NCBI RefSeq assembly: GCF_000226115.1
Contig: NC_016457.1
Span: forward strand, 6,138,001-6,202,000
Direction: 5' to 3'
Length of the DNA stretch: 64,000 nt
Source: Thermothielavioides terrestris NRRL 8126
Taxonomy: Eukaryota > Ascomycota > Sordariomycetes > Sordariales > Chaetomiaceae
A program made the position numbers and the translations under genes. The stretch's first letter is position 1. Every line of letters begins with the position of its first letter. The notes beneath the pieces are model-generated. The model was not told the DNA's origin and did not search any database. It worked only from the letters and a program-made list of their open reading frames with translations. This document shows positions 47,289 to 59,900 of this stretch, piece by piece.

Positions 47289-50200
47289 CTACCAGATACG
47301 CCGCGCCACCATCTCATAGCGAATCACATGGCCGAAATCCTTCTCCTTCTCCCTCTCGGCCCTCTCCTCGTTCCTCCTGTCGCGCTCGACCGCCTTCCGC
47401 AAGCCGTCGACGTCGTCGCCAAAGATCCAGCGCCGGCGGTCCTCGCCGACCTCGACCTGGCCGTACCCGCCCGTGCGCTTGCCCTGGGCGTCGAACGACT
47501 CGCGCTCCGCCAGCCCGGCCGCGACGGCCTGCTCCTTGGCCTTCATGCGCGCGTACCGGTCGCGCGCGTACCGCAGCAGCGCCATGCCCAGCACCAGCTT
47601 GACGACCAGCAGCACCAGGAACAGCAGCAGGAAGACGACCACCATGGTCAGCGCCGCGATCGCGTCGTCGCTCGTGAAGCGCCACCACCGCCACGGCCAG
47701 TGGGATGCCCCGCCGGCGGTCTCGGCGGTGCCGTTGTCCGATGACGAGGACGACGACAGCTGGTCGGCGAACGGGTAGCCGAAGACGGAGCGGCCCAGGG
47801 CGGTGCGGATGAGGTTGTCGAGGCGGTCCAGCGCCGCCAGCATGGCGGGGGAGGGCGTGGCCGACTCGACTGAGAGCGAGGTCTGCGTGGACGGGAGGAG
47901 CGGCGTGGGCAGGTGGGTGGCGAGGAACATGTTGTAGATCTGCACCGAGGCGCGGATGAAGAGGCAGGAGAGCGGGAGGAGGGGAAGGCCCAGGCGGCGG
48001 GTCAAGGACGGGGTCACGAAGGCCTGGGCATGTCAGCTTTTGTTTTGTTCCCGCATGGCAGCAAAGAGGATGTCCGGCTTACATTTGTGTAGTAATCTTT
48101 GCAGAGAATGTCCAGGACGCGGCCATAGAACGACGGCTTGATGTTGTTGAACTTGTTCACGTAGGCGTGCTTGATCCAATCGACCACCATCTCGCTGCCA
48201 ATGACCACGATAAAGGGAGACAGGACTTCCCCGGACCACAGCCACGATGGCAGGATGGTGAAGCTGGCCGGCAGGATGGAGGACGTGTGCAACGGGATGC
48301 TGCTCGGCCCGCTGTCCTCGCTCCCTGCTCCCGGCACCGACAGCCCGCCGACCTCGACCACGTTGCGCATGCCGATGATGATCAGCATGATCCAGAGCTG
48401 AAACCGCTCGACGACATCGGCGCAGGTGAGCTGGAACGTGTTTTCCTTCTCGAAGCGCTTGAAGACGGTGCTCTTGATCTCGACAAACTGGTTCGAGAGC
48501 AGCAGGGTCAGGAGCGCGTTGGAATACGAGTTGACGGCCACGTTGAGCGCGATGACCTGGTAGAAGAGGATGACCGAGTGCAGGACGTTGTAGACGAGGG
48601 CGAGGAGGAACATGCCGAGCGGCAGCATCACCTTGGAGCGGCCGGAGCTATTCCGGGACAGCGTCTCGGTGCTGAAGAGACACTCGAAGACGTCCTGGCC
48701 GAGCGCAGACAGCAGCCTGTCGCCGACCTCGAGCAGGTTGTAGATGGCGTACAGCTTGATGGCCGACTGGGCCCGGATGAAGTGGTACATCCGGCTGGCA
48801 TCGAGATTCATGAGCGCAATGGAACTGCAGATGATCATGGCGCCCTGGAGAAGATCGGCTTTGTGGAAGGATGTCAGGTTGGACGGGCTAGATTTGGTGC
48901 GCCGGTGCCCGAAGGTCCCCGCAGGTTTTGCGCTCCGCTTCCTGGACGCAAGCGCGCCGGGCCGTGAGGAGGTATCCGCATCTGTGGCGGCAACCCCGCT
49001 AGGGTGTGGTGCCCCATCTGCGGCAACGCCTCGGGCACGGCTCCGGCTCCTGGACGCCTCGGCCGGCGTTCGCTGAGTGTCGGCTGCCGAGACGGAGCGA
49101 CCGCGGCGGCCGCGCTGCCACATCCGACCCAAGCCGTACCAGACAAAGCCAACCAACCAGCGTATTTCCTTGCCGATCACGTACGTCCACCAGCGCACCA
49201 GCACGGACGCGGCGATGCAGAACCGCATGGGCAGCACGGTGAAGGTCCACAGCCAAGCATCGAAGCAGGCCGCAACGCCAAAGGCCATGACCCTTTCGAG
49301 GAACCAGGGAAGAAGCAGGAAATTCTTGAGGCGCTCAAACTTGACGGCGCTCGATTCGTATGGAATGTCGCGGGTGTGCGAAGGGTGGATGTACAAGGGG
49401 CTCGGCCGCTCGCCGGCCAGTTCCAGCTGCAGCAGTGTAGGTATGGACATGGGAGGCAGCGGGATCGACACCGGGATCGGGGACGGAGGGGCCGGCTCCG
49501 CCTTATCAGCCCGAGCTTCCGCAGGCGCCCTGCCTGTCGCGCCCGAATAATTGCTCTTTCCATCCAAGTCGAGCGGGGCCGGCCGAGGGGCAGGCTGAAA
49601 CGAGTTGCGGCGGGGAGACTGCTGCGTCGTCGGCTGGCTCACGGACTTCCTCCTGCCCATCGGTGGCGTGGATAGCGTCCGGGCCGTCATGACCGGCCGC
49701 CCCGGCGTGGCCCCTGGCGCTGTATCATCCTCGAGCCGCCGCGTCCGCGTCTGCGTGGCGTGCTCCTCCGTCGCCCGCGAAAGCCGCCTGCTCGCCTCGA
49801 CGATGCTAGCAGTAATTGGCGGTTCACCAATTTTGCGATCCGCGATGGCGGCCACCGGCAGCGAATCCGGGGCGGCGGTCAACCGCTGCATCTTTGAAGC
49901 CGAGAGGCGCCTGACGCCATCGGGATTGCTGGTCTTTGTGTTTGATCTGCTACGGGTTTTGGTAACATGCATGCTGCGGTCACGGTCTCTGTCGGCCCCA
50001 AATGGGTCGCTGGGAAGGGAGTCTCTGAAAGGCTCGGCATCGCTCTGGCTGTCGCTGGATGGGTCTGGTGTGGGCACGCCCTGGGTTGGGCTTGACAATG
50101 CTCGGTCTTGCGGCAGGTGCTGGTCGGCGACGACGTTCGGGGCAGGATCGTTCGGAGTCAAGACCGGCGACGGCAGGTGAGCGGCGGTCATTTGCGAGTC

Positions 50201-50335
50201 CTTCCTGCGGCGTGCACCGGCACCCGCCTCGTCGGTCGGCGCGCCGGCAGCAACGGTCGAAGGCATGAGCGAACAGTTGTCGGCCGTTGCAGTCGAGGGC
50301 GGCTTGTCCCTGGCGCTCCACGGTGGGCGTTCCAT
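47289..50335 (-). CDS. TAPT1-family (DUF747) multi-pass membrane protein
   Basis: Two exons, 50335-48083 and 48023-47289, giving 995 residues. The intron 48082-48024 (GTAAGC...CCAG, branch GCTGAC) is phase 0. Residues 1-280 are low-complexity and Ser/Pro/Arg-rich. The TAPT1 core follows, with several membrane segments: LLLPWFLERVMAFGV, the DLLQGAMIICSS block, IYNLLEVGDRLL, KVMLPLGMFLLALVYNVLHS and the NAYS/VNSYSNALLTLLLSNQFVEIK-type block. Then come FVTPSLTRRLG and a final membrane helix (ALTMVVVFLLLFLVLLVVKLVL) with a basic tail. Yeast Emp65, an ER membrane protein working with the SUN-like Slp1 in protein folding, belongs to this family; animal TAPT1 affects cilia. An ER location is inferred from that. 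Confidence 0.9.
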
Positions 50336-50605
50336 CGATTTCCGTCGTGGGCGACAATTGAGTTTCTACACCATCGCTGGCAACGCAAGTTGCACCGAAA
50401 ATGAGGTGGGATGGCGTTGTCTGGGGTGCCGGTAAGTCGGGGGGCCCTGAGGGCTTGATCGATTGATGCAAGTGATGCGCAAAGGACAGCTCTGATCGTC
50501 ATGCCATGCGCAACTCCCGGGCTTGGCAACGGGCTTCGGATCGGGAGGAAACAAACCCCTGTGGGGTCCGCTTCGGGGTCCGTCTGGCCACGAGCTGAAA
50601 CCTAG
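50336..50605. other. TAPT1 upstream region
   Basis: These 270 bases upstream of the TAPT1 start should hold its promoter and leader. They are the last GC-rich DNA before the AT-rich block. Confidence 0.5.
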
Positions 50606-50785
50606 AGGGTTAGGGTTGGCCGAGCAACACTTCCAGTTACTACCAAGGCTCCCAATAACTCAATCAACTCAAATATAAGGCTCGATTTGGATTGAATTGC
50701 GTAGATCGTGGTGATAATTGAGTTGGTTGTGTTCAATCGACTCGTCATCAAGTAATTGTCAATCGCCATATATATCCCTAACCCT
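50606..50785. repeat. Inverted telomere-like ends bounding a 180-bp segment
   Basis: AGGGTTAGGGTT at 50606-50617 and CCCTAACCCT at 50776-50785 are inverted copies of a 10-mer made of the telomere unit. The AT-rich DNA between them includes an imperfect inverted pair, caactcaatcaactcaa near 50655 and attgagttggttg near 50716. It may be a small non-autonomous element or a chance pairing of two telomere-like words. Confidence 0.35.
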
Positions 50786-51179
50786 GATAGCCCCCCCCCA
50801 CTTTTTCTATGCCCCACCTTCCTATTCTATGCTATACCTCCTTTTTCCATGCCCTGCCTAGCACTCTGGCTCTCTAGCTCTCTAGCACTCTAGCTCAATG
50901 GCACTCGCAATGGCTAAAAAGCTTAAAAATACAATAAAATCTAGAGTGGCCGGTTTTGTTTTTTTCTGACTAAGCAATTGCTTATATAATCTAAGATCGC
51001 CTACGTCCTGTGCAGACCTCGCTGCTATACCTAGACCTCGCTGCCCTATATAGACCTCTCGTGCCCTATGTAGACCTCGCTGCCTTGCCTAGACCTCGCT
51101 ACCCTACGTAGACCTCGCTGCCCTACCTAGACCTTCTACGCCCTACGCAGATATTAACACTGTCGACGACAAACATCTA
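50786..51179. other. Boundary of AT-rich block, with short repeats
   Basis: The sequence shifts to AT-rich here. A loose tandem array of tagacctcgctgccctacc-like units (about 51008-51150, period about 19-27 bp, six or seven copies) is visible. No gene is present. Confidence 0.5.
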
Positions 51180-52990
51180 CGCTTTAGAACTCTCTATTTT
51201 TCACCTAATTCTTTAAGTATTGTAGTATATTAATTGAATCTATATAAAGCAAGTGTCGTTGGTAGCTTATATAGTACTTAGTATAGCTGAATAGTCGCTT
51301 ATACTTAGAAGACATCGCTAGGATAGAGAGGAAGTCAAATACTATCTTGGATAGCTGTAGGAACTCCTTGGTATACGCTACCTACCACTTGAGCAGCTTC
51401 TTAACCTACCTAGGTAGCTTAGAAAGGTAGCTATTAACCTTATTCTCATAATAGCTTATATCTTCGTAATAGTCGGAGGACGTAAGGAAGTAGTCGCTTC
51501 CTTAGCTTTCTTAATACCTTGAATGCTTAATAGAAGGCTTTAGCTCTAGTTCTATAGGAAGCTCTATATAGGCGTATTGCTCCTAGAAACACTGTTTGAA
51601 CGTAGTAAGGTGGCTTTCACGTTTATCCTCTAGAAGGTTCTTTTATATCTACCTTATCTTATACCTAGGATATAAGATTATCGTAAACCAGTATACTAGT
51701 AAGTCGTCGAGTAGGCTAATATATTCTTAGAGCTTTATAATCGCTATTTATATACCGTCTTAAACGAATTGTACCTCTAGAGCTAGTTTGTCGCTTATAG
51801 CTATCGTTGCTTATAAGAAGGGTATATTGGATAGCTAAGAGGGTAGAAGATCAAGCTTATATTTTTCTAACCACTGTGGAAGTCGCTTAGCTTAGCGTTA
51901 TAGTCTATATAATAGCGTTGGTAGCGATAGTATCTCTAATGTAATAGCTATCTAGGCTAGGCCAAGCCTCTTCTTTAGTTCGTTGAATAGGAAGTGCATT
52001 GTACCAACAATAGTAGGTATAGTAGGCCTATTGCCTTTGAACAACTTAGTAACATCTATAAATAGCTTTAATATATCCTTAATATTAGCCAACGCTCACT
52101 AATCTTAATTAGTTAATATCGTATTAGGCGAAAGTCCATCCTTCTTAGCTATAGACTATATATAGTAGAGGTGTATAGAGTCCTACAATTATATAGCACG
52201 TTAGATTATTAGGAAGACCAAGTTCCACCTTATATCATTGTCTACTACTAATTGGAGCTCAACAACATCCTCTAGCCTAGTCAAAAGCGTATTAAAGTTA
52301 TCTACCGCTTCCTTCTTAGCCTATTTAAACTAGGCTACTTTAACGAAGGCGTTATAGCGTTGTAGGCTATAGCGGATATAGTGGACAATGTAATAGAGCT
52401 TCTTAATTAGCCTAGACCCTTTATCTTCTTGTTCCTTAGTATAAGCTTCGAAGAAAGCTTTTACAATAAGGTTGACGATATAGCTAAGACAACGAAGTCG
52501 CTACTACTTTCTTATAGGTAGGAACTTAGGTTAGATATAGTCGAGGATCGCTATAATATATATATTATTCAAGGATATATTATTACATTAGAAAAAGCCG
52601 ATATCCTAGGCTAGATCGAAGTTGTAGAGGACCTTTATAATCTCTATAGCTTGTATATCGCTAGAGTATAAGCCAAAGAGAGGAACTATATATAAGAGCT
52701 TTGTCTAGAGCTTGAACTAGCTATCAACAAAGTGAGCTATAATAGCGAGGAGTATATATAAATTTAGCGAGGTCTATATATCGAAGGAAAGATGCTTAAT
52801 AAACGTTATAGACCCTGTAAATGCCTATTTAATAGCTTTCATCTCCTAGTATTATAAACCTCGTAGATATAAATGTCTATTTAATAGCTTCCTTCTCTTT
52901 ATAATATCGCTCGTCTACCTAATTCTATATTGTACTATTGTATATTAGAATGAACTTAAGAAGGTTCTAATTAAATAGTCGAAAGAGCTA
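51180..52990 (-). pseudogene. hAT-family transposase relic, RIP-degraded
   Basis: Read on the minus strand, the segment carries hAT transposase text broken by stops. RLRCLSYIVNLIVKAF is near 52,450, VVDNDIRWNLVFL (the hAT D-x-RWN signature) near 52,215-52,255, and KDGLSPNTILTN near 52,120. The C-terminal dimerisation block (EFLQLSKIVFDFLSI, then SSKYKRLFS) lies near 51,270-51,370. Many Gln and Trp codons have become TAG, as CpA-to-TpA change would produce. Terminal repeats could not be fixed. It cannot encode a functional protein. Confidence 0.75.
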
Positions 52991-55900
52991 TTAGAAGGAT
53001 AGTGTCAAAAGCGGGGGCTCCTAGAAGGAAGAGGGTATACGTTGAAGTGACGGAGTACAAGCAAGGCACACGCAGAGCACACGCTATAGGGTAGCTACGA
53101 GGTAGGGGGGTATAGGTAGTTGCATTAAACGCTGGCCTCTCTCACTGCCTATAGGTTCTATCCTCCTTATCTCTCCTATCCTAGCCCTCGATCTTCCTCT
53201 ACATCAGCTAGCCTCCATTCCTAAGCTCGTAGATCCTTTCCTAGGCTATCTTATAGCGCCTATATAGCTCTCTAAGTACGCCTAATCCGCTTTGTTGCTA
53301 ACCTAATGTCTTAGTTCCCTATATTTGCTTAGCCTAATGCCCTATACTTCGCTTAGCTCTATACCTCTCCGATCGCTCCTCTGGGTAGCTCGTGTAATCT
53401 GGGCTACTGACGTATACCCTAGTGACGTACGTAGATGACCTACGTAGTGCCTTATAGTTAGCTAGGCTATACTAGGTACTGGATATAGGGCAAGGTGGTT
53501 AGGCCGAGGGTTGTGCCAAGTGCCGAGGTACGTCCCAAGGGCTATACTAGGTACTAAGGCAGGTCCTATAGGTTAGAGTAGTTCTAGGGTATAATAGGGC
53601 CCTTCTCCTTTAAGGTCCCTAACCCTAGGGACTGCCGTACTATAGCTTAAAGGGTATAGCGATTGCGCTTCGAGTTATAGCCTTATATACCTAGCAGCGG
53701 ACTATATAACAGTAGTTTAGGTAGCGTATATACAGCTTACAATCTTGCTATATATATGGTTCCTATCGATCGTACTTCGGCCTATAGCCTAGCCTACTAG
53801 CAGCAAATCGTATAGCGGTAGTTCGGATAGTGTATATGTAGCTTACGATTTTCCTATATACGTAGCCTCTATCGATCCAACTGCTCCTCTATATATACGA
53901 TCTAGGGTAGCCTAGATAGAAGTGGCCTATTTAGATCTAGGGCTACCTATTCAAGGCCTATTTAGGCCTAAAATAGAAAGACAACAATAGAGCTAAATAG
54001 AACTAAATAGAAGGTATATATATTTAGGGTAATAGTAGGAAAGAAAAAGGGGTAAAGAGTATATACTATATATGTCCTAAGCACCTTCGCTATATATATA
54101 GAAAAGGGGAATTGAAACTTCTACTAGAATATCGCGATATAAGAAATATAGGATTTTAAGCCTTCTAAGCTTAGACTACCTTACTAAGTATATCTTCTAA
54201 GCTCGTAGCTCCTAGCCTTCCTTTTTCTCCCTTTCTTCCTTTACACTATCTTCGTAAGTGCTTAGCCTATCTAAGTGCCTAGCCTACTACGACGATAATA
54301 CAATACTAGCCTACGATTACAATTGTATATATACCCTCTACTTCCTTTTAATGCTCCTTCTAATTGTATATATATAGCTAACTTTTTCGCTCTATAGATA
54401 ATTCGTTTTTTAGCGCTCTTGCCCTCGCCTCTCTTCGGTAGGTCGCCCTACAATAGTTTAGTCGATTAGCAAAATAGCTTTTGATCGACAGGATAGCTCT
54501 AGCGATTCTAGTGTATAAGGGTTATATAGCTAGCAAACTTGCTATATAGCTAGTAGAAAGAATATAATAGTATACTAATAATGTAGTAGATTTAAATAAC
54601 TTATTTATTTCTAGCTACGCTTTATAAATGACCTTCAACGCTAAGATGTCGATAGATAGTATAGGGCAGACACTGCTAATATACTAGGTAGAAGCAATTA
54701 TATCAAAGTTGTTCTCGAGCCTAGGCTTCTAGCCTATCAACGTAGCGCCTAAAAAGCGCCCTATTAACAAGGCAAAGTCGCCTACCAACGATATGCCTAT
54801 AGCTCTTATAGAGTATACGTCTAGCGTAGTAGCTACGCCTACTAACGACGATAAGAAGGAGGAGAAGAAGGAGAAGGACAAGGACAAAGAGATAAAGGAA
54901 TCCGAGCCTCCGACTCTATATAAAAGCAGCTTCGGCTATAAGAGAAGGGTAGTATATAGAGAGGGTATAGATAGGGAGCAATATAATCGCTAATAGTATA
55001 GTAGTCTAGTGACCTTGACTCGACGCCTAAGAAGAAAGTCCCTATAGGCGCTGCCTATATTATTCTATAAATATAGAGAGTATAATCGAAGTATATCGAA
55101 GGCGTAGGCTATATATATACTAACAATAGTAGCTATTGCCGTTGTATAGCTAAGTTTTTCGATAGTGGTAGCGCCCCTATCTACTACTATTAAGCTAGTA
55201 TATATCTATATATAGGTTATATATTCGTTGTATCTAATATACCTATAGGTTCTAGTTCGTACTACGTCGAGTATATATAAAATAACTATATTTGCCTAGC
55301 TATAAATTGCCTTTCTCCTTTAAAGGCGTTGATCTTAGTGCTTTGAAGCTAAAATCTATATTTCTATTATATATATATATTGCACTATTGCTAATCCCTC
55401 TAAAAAAATAAAGATTTATCCTACTACCCTCACTATAGTTTATAGCTTTATCGAAGCCCTCTATAAAAGGGACTACCCTACTATCAATAAAAGGGTAAGT
55501 TTTTAAGTATCTCCCCTATATATATAATATATATACTAAGCGCGTTCTAGCTAGCTACGCTTGTCCAAAGCGTCGTCGACGTATTTACAATAGCCTACAA
55601 GGCTATTAGCAGTACCCTAGTCGCCCCTACCGCCTACTCTAAGAACTTCTTAGAGCAGTAGAGGAAGGTATAGAAGGCGGAGGGTATATTGAAGAGGCGC
55701 CTCTAGCGCTTCGTCGACGTGCCTACGCTGTTCCTACCTCCTCCCCCTCCTCCTAGCACTACACTAGAGGAGGTAGTAGAGAGGCTAGCTAAGCTAGAGG
55801 AGTAGTAGAAGCGTATAGAGAGGGTAGTAGTAAGTCTATAAGTCTATTATATCTATAAAGCATATATATAGCTAATAATCAAAGAATGAAATTTTAATAG

Positions 55901-56075
55901 TAGTAAAGAGCTAAGGTTCGTCGTTAAAGGAGGGTAAAGAGGGGGGGGGGGGTAGCGAGGAGGGCGCTAATAATATATAGATAGACGAGTTTATAATAGA
56001 GTTGATCTAGGGCTTAGAGAAGGACTTAGCGATATAGGGGGTAGCTATTAGGTAGGTAGATAGTTCTTACGTTGT
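52991..56075. other. RIP-degraded DNA without assigned element
   Basis: This is mostly TA-rich, stop-rich DNA. A patch at about 53,000-53,160 still keeps many CpA steps. On the plus strand, a frame around 54,628-54,993 retains a Lys/Glu-rich run (residues KKEEKKEKDKDKEIKESE). A frame around 55,560-55,815 reads VVDVFTIAYKAISSTLVAPTA, then a Pro-rich and coiled-coil-like tail. Both could be gag-like or transposase tails, but I cannot name them. A G-run sits at about 55,938-55,951. Confidence 0.4.
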
Positions 56076-56116
56076 TTTTTCTTTTTCCTTTTCTTTCCTT
56101 TTTTCTTTAATTAAAG
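56076..56116 (-). other. Candidate polypurine tract of the minus-strand Ty3 element
   Basis: The plus strand is a 40-base pyrimidine run (T with C and one A pair), so the minus strand is polypurine. It lies just past the chromodomain end of the minus-strand gypsy relic, where the primer for plus-strand DNA synthesis is expected. Confidence 0.45.
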
Positions 56117-59100
56117 CGCTGTTTAACGTCCTCGTTACGTTCCCGCCGTTTATCACCTACGCCTATACTTATCTTAAATATATACTTCGTAAACGTATAG
56201 TAAAGGCCTATTATCAATATATCTATATAGCTCCTAGGTGTTCTCCTCTAGTAGATAGTTCTTCCATTTAATAAGGAAATACCTATCGAGAGGTGGCCCT
56301 ATATAATTAAAAATAGCTTCGACCTCCTAATACTACTTCTATACAACGACCTATATACAATCGTAGTACGTAAGCACTTCCTATAGGTTGCTATTGAACG
56401 GCTTAAGTATCGTAATAGAGAAAATAGAATAGAACTTAAACGTAGGTAGGAGATCTAAGCGATATACTATTTTCTTACTACCTATATTAGCAATGATTTT
56501 AAATAGCTTAAGATACTTATCTACAAGTTTGCTATTTAGGCGCCGTTAACGAATGTACCTTAAATCGACTTAAACCTACTAGCCAACTCTAAAGGTTATA
56601 GGCGTATACTTATAGTTGTACCACTTCGTATAACCTTCGTTGGCTTATACTAGGGCCTCGTAGATTCTTTCCCGATCTTTAGCGAGCTTCCTAGCACGCT
56701 CCTCTACAATAGGAACGTTGCTCAAGCTATTTATAAGCGGATCTACTAGATCGCGTAGGTAGTAGCTATAAAGGAGGTATACTAGGGTTGCCTTTATAGC
56801 TAAATATACTAAAGTGTTATAAATATGTTTAGCTAGAGCCAACTTCTACGCCTAGTTATACTACTCTTATATATAGTAAGTATATAGGTAATACTCCAAC
56901 GCCTAATTCTACCTCTCTATCTAGCTATTAGTCTAAGGATAGTATATAGTGCTTAGTTTTTATATAATATCTAAGAGGTCGTAGAGTATACACTAAAACC
57001 CGCTTATAAATAAGCTTCTATAGTTGGAAACAATGGTCTATAGTAGGCCAAATAGTTGGTAGATATAATCAAAGAAGAGATAGGCAAAGGCGCTAGCCTA
57101 GAGCTGCTTATATATTACGATATAGAGGGCGTACTTAGTAAACTTGTCGACGATAACGAGGATAGCGTCGTAGGGTTTATATATATAGGGGTCGATAGAG
57201 GTAGGCAGGCCAATGACGAAGTCGACTATAATATCCTACTATAAGCGCTTAGGAACCAGCAACGCTATAAGCTCGCTATAAAGGCGGTAGGTTCTTGCTT
57301 TTGTATAGCTGTATATAACGTATTCCACTATATATTGATCGATCTCCCTATATATATCTAGCTAGTAGTAGTAGTATATTAGGCGCTTACAAATCTTCCT
57401 AATGCCACTATAGCTATTTGTTATAGCATTGTAGTAGCGTGCTAAAAGTGTATACTATAGGGCTATAGGTATATAGATCTTGCCATTGTAATATAGGATA
57501 CTATCGTCTCTACACTTCTACTGCCTATATATACGAGCCGTCTTTTAAACGCCCTTAGTTACCTAGGAATCGACTTCCTATATCTAGATTAGTTGCTATT
57601 TAAAAGGCTAGCCTTTATCCTCTACTAGCTTCCTAATAGCGATAGCGACGTATAGGCGATAATTAGGCGTATATACACTACTAGCTAGACTACTATAGGC
57701 CATCTAGTCCAAGGGGGGTCGCTACCTAGGGCCTAGGTAGCTAGATTCCCTTATATATATTTTCTAGGCCTCTAGGAAGCCACGCTCTAATGACGGTTTA
57801 CTAGGTCTATCTAAGCTATAGGTGGCACTTCCGTCTATACTATAGTTGACCAATGGAAAAGCGTCATCTAGGCAAGGCCTCTACGCCGCTACCTCTCCCT
57901 CGTCCCTAGCTATAGGCTTATAGTAACGCTTATCGCTACTTATATACTACGAGACCTCCTAATAGCCCTCCTTAAAGTATATATTAGGCGTAACACTCTT
58001 ATTAAACTCCTACTTATATAGCTTATATATATCCTCCAACTCTCTAAGGCCTATACTAGGTCTCAGCTATATAGCTAGAGTGACAGCCCCAACTATAGAG
58101 CAGTGCCCTAGTATATAGTCCTTTCCTATAGTAATACACTCCTCTAGGAGCTATAGTAGCGAGTTCTCAACGCCTTTGTCGTTAAGGCCTTCTACTAGGT
58201 CTAGTCTTTAAGAGAGTCTATTAGCAAGGTTCTATAGGCTAGGGCAATACTTAATAACGAAGTTAAATTCTATAAGCTTATCGCTCTAGCGTAGCTACTA
58301 TATAGAAGGCCGCTTCTTTATCTTTATATACTCGAGGTTTAGGTAGTTAATAAAGGCGATTACAATAGTCTACGAATATAGGAGGTAATGCCGCTAGGCC
58401 TAAAAGGCGTCGACAAGTATAAGTAGCTCCCTATCACTAGTGCTATAGCGTATTTCTTTAGGGCTAAACTTATAGGAGTAGAATACAATAGGGTACTACT
58501 AGCCTTCGAACAGTTGGGAGAGGACTATGTCAATAGCGAACTTCGAGGTATCTACCTCAACGTAGATCGGTAGGCTAGGGTCGAAATAGTATAGGATAGG
58601 CATTTCCTAGAATCTACACTATAGTTTATAGAATATATCGATAGTATTCTATATTATTTTAAAAGTACGATTGCCTTAGAGTAGGTTAGTAAAAGGGGTA
58701 TAGATCTTCGAGTAGTTGTAAATGAACCTATAATAAAAGCTAGTAAATCTAAGGAATACCTAGATATCGTGAGCGCTATAAGGTAGTAGCTACTATGTAA
58801 TGGCTTCAACGTACAATAGTTCTATCTTAATGCCCTCTAGAGTAACAATGAACCTAAGGAATTCGACTTTATATATATAGAACTGGCACTTAGGGAGGTT
58901 GACGTAGAGGTCGGCTTTTTATAACCGTTCTAAAACTTCGTATATATACCGCTTATACTTAGCTTCGTCATTGCTAAAGATTAGTATATTATCTAAATAT
59001 ATAATATAGGTAACGTCAATAAGGCTAGAGAGGGCGTAGTTAATATAAGTCTAGAAGGTTGTAGGTATATTAGCTAGGCCTATCAACATTACAATAAACT

Positions 59101-59640
59101 CGAAGTAGCTATAGCACGTATAAAAGGTAGTCTTCTACTCGTCGTCTTCGTATAGCTAGATCCGATAGTATATATCCTTTAAATCGAGCTTAGTATAGAT
59201 CTTCGTAGAAGATAGGCGATTAAGGATCTCGCTAATCAAAGGAATAGGAGTATAGTTCTTATAGGTAATATAATTAAGTGTATAATAGTCGATAACGAGG
59301 TGTAATTCGCCTCCCTTCTTTAGAATAAATAGAATAGGTGTACCTATAGGATTAGTAGAAAGGCGGATCTACTACTTCTCTAAAGCCTCTACAAGCTACT
59401 TATATAAGGTTTCTAATTCCTTCTTATTAAGAAGGTAGATCGGCCTCTATAGCGTAGTTGTACTATCTTCGAAATCGATATAGTGTTTAAACGTAGTATA
59501 GCGAGGTAAGGGAGGTCGATCTACAGTAGAGAAGAGGTCTTAGTAGGCCTTATACACTTCTAAGAGCTTAGGAGTAGTAGGTTATAAGCTAATAGTAGGC
59601 GAGTATTATAGACTAGGCTATACCCAGGCTAGGTATATAG
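56117..59640 (-). mobile_element. Ty3/gypsy chromovirus relic (pol), RIP-degraded, minus strand
   Basis: On the minus strand, the order is that of a chromovirus pol gene. Reverse transcriptase has YLDNILIFSND near 58,972-59,014, where YLDD is expected. The RT/RNase H link FLRFTSFYYRFI lies near 58,730 and RNase H near 58,400-58,600. An integrase follows to about 56,600, with a chromodomain at about 56,250-56,345 (EVEAIFNY, then FLIKWKNYLLEENT). Stops interrupt every frame. Protease and gag are not seen upstream, so the element is truncated near 59.6 kb, where the opposite-strand element begins. Confidence 0.75.
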
Positions 59641-59900
59641 GGCTACGCCTAGGATCCACAGCGGCTCTAGGACGGACCTATAGCAGGCCCGCCTCGCGCC
59701 TAGAATAACGTTGGTCTAAACCCACTTCGCAAGCCCCTAAAAAACTCTATACACAAAGACTATAGCCTATACTTCTCCTTTTTCCTTCCTTAAGGTAGTT
59801 AAATAGAATATTGTACACTTATCTATAAACGCTATAAGGCTAGTATATTACAGTTCAACTACCTTTATATAGATAAAGTAGCTATTGCTTCTAGATATAG
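59641..59900. other. Junction between two head-to-head retroelement relics
   Basis: A less AT-rich patch at about 59,640-59,745 (gcccgcctcgcgcctag) separates the minus-strand and plus-strand gypsy relics. It may be LTR or leader sequence of one of them. No repeat pair could be confirmed within the window. Confidence 0.35.

Noticed and set aside
52999..53020. tagtgtcaaaagcggggg as a hAT terminal repeat
   Set aside because: It starts like some hAT ends, but its orientation is wrong for the right border of the minus-strand transposase and no matching partner was found to the left.
54793..54993. 66-residue Lys/Glu-rich ORF as a real gene
   Set aside because: It lies in RIP-degraded DNA, its frame is broken by stops on both sides, and nothing suggests a promoter or start; kept only as a remnant.
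56645..57244. Two short ORFs (56645-56842 minus; 57056-57244 plus)
   Set aside because: Both fall within the integrase part of the degraded minus-strand gypsy relic; they are chance gaps between stops or fragments of that relic.
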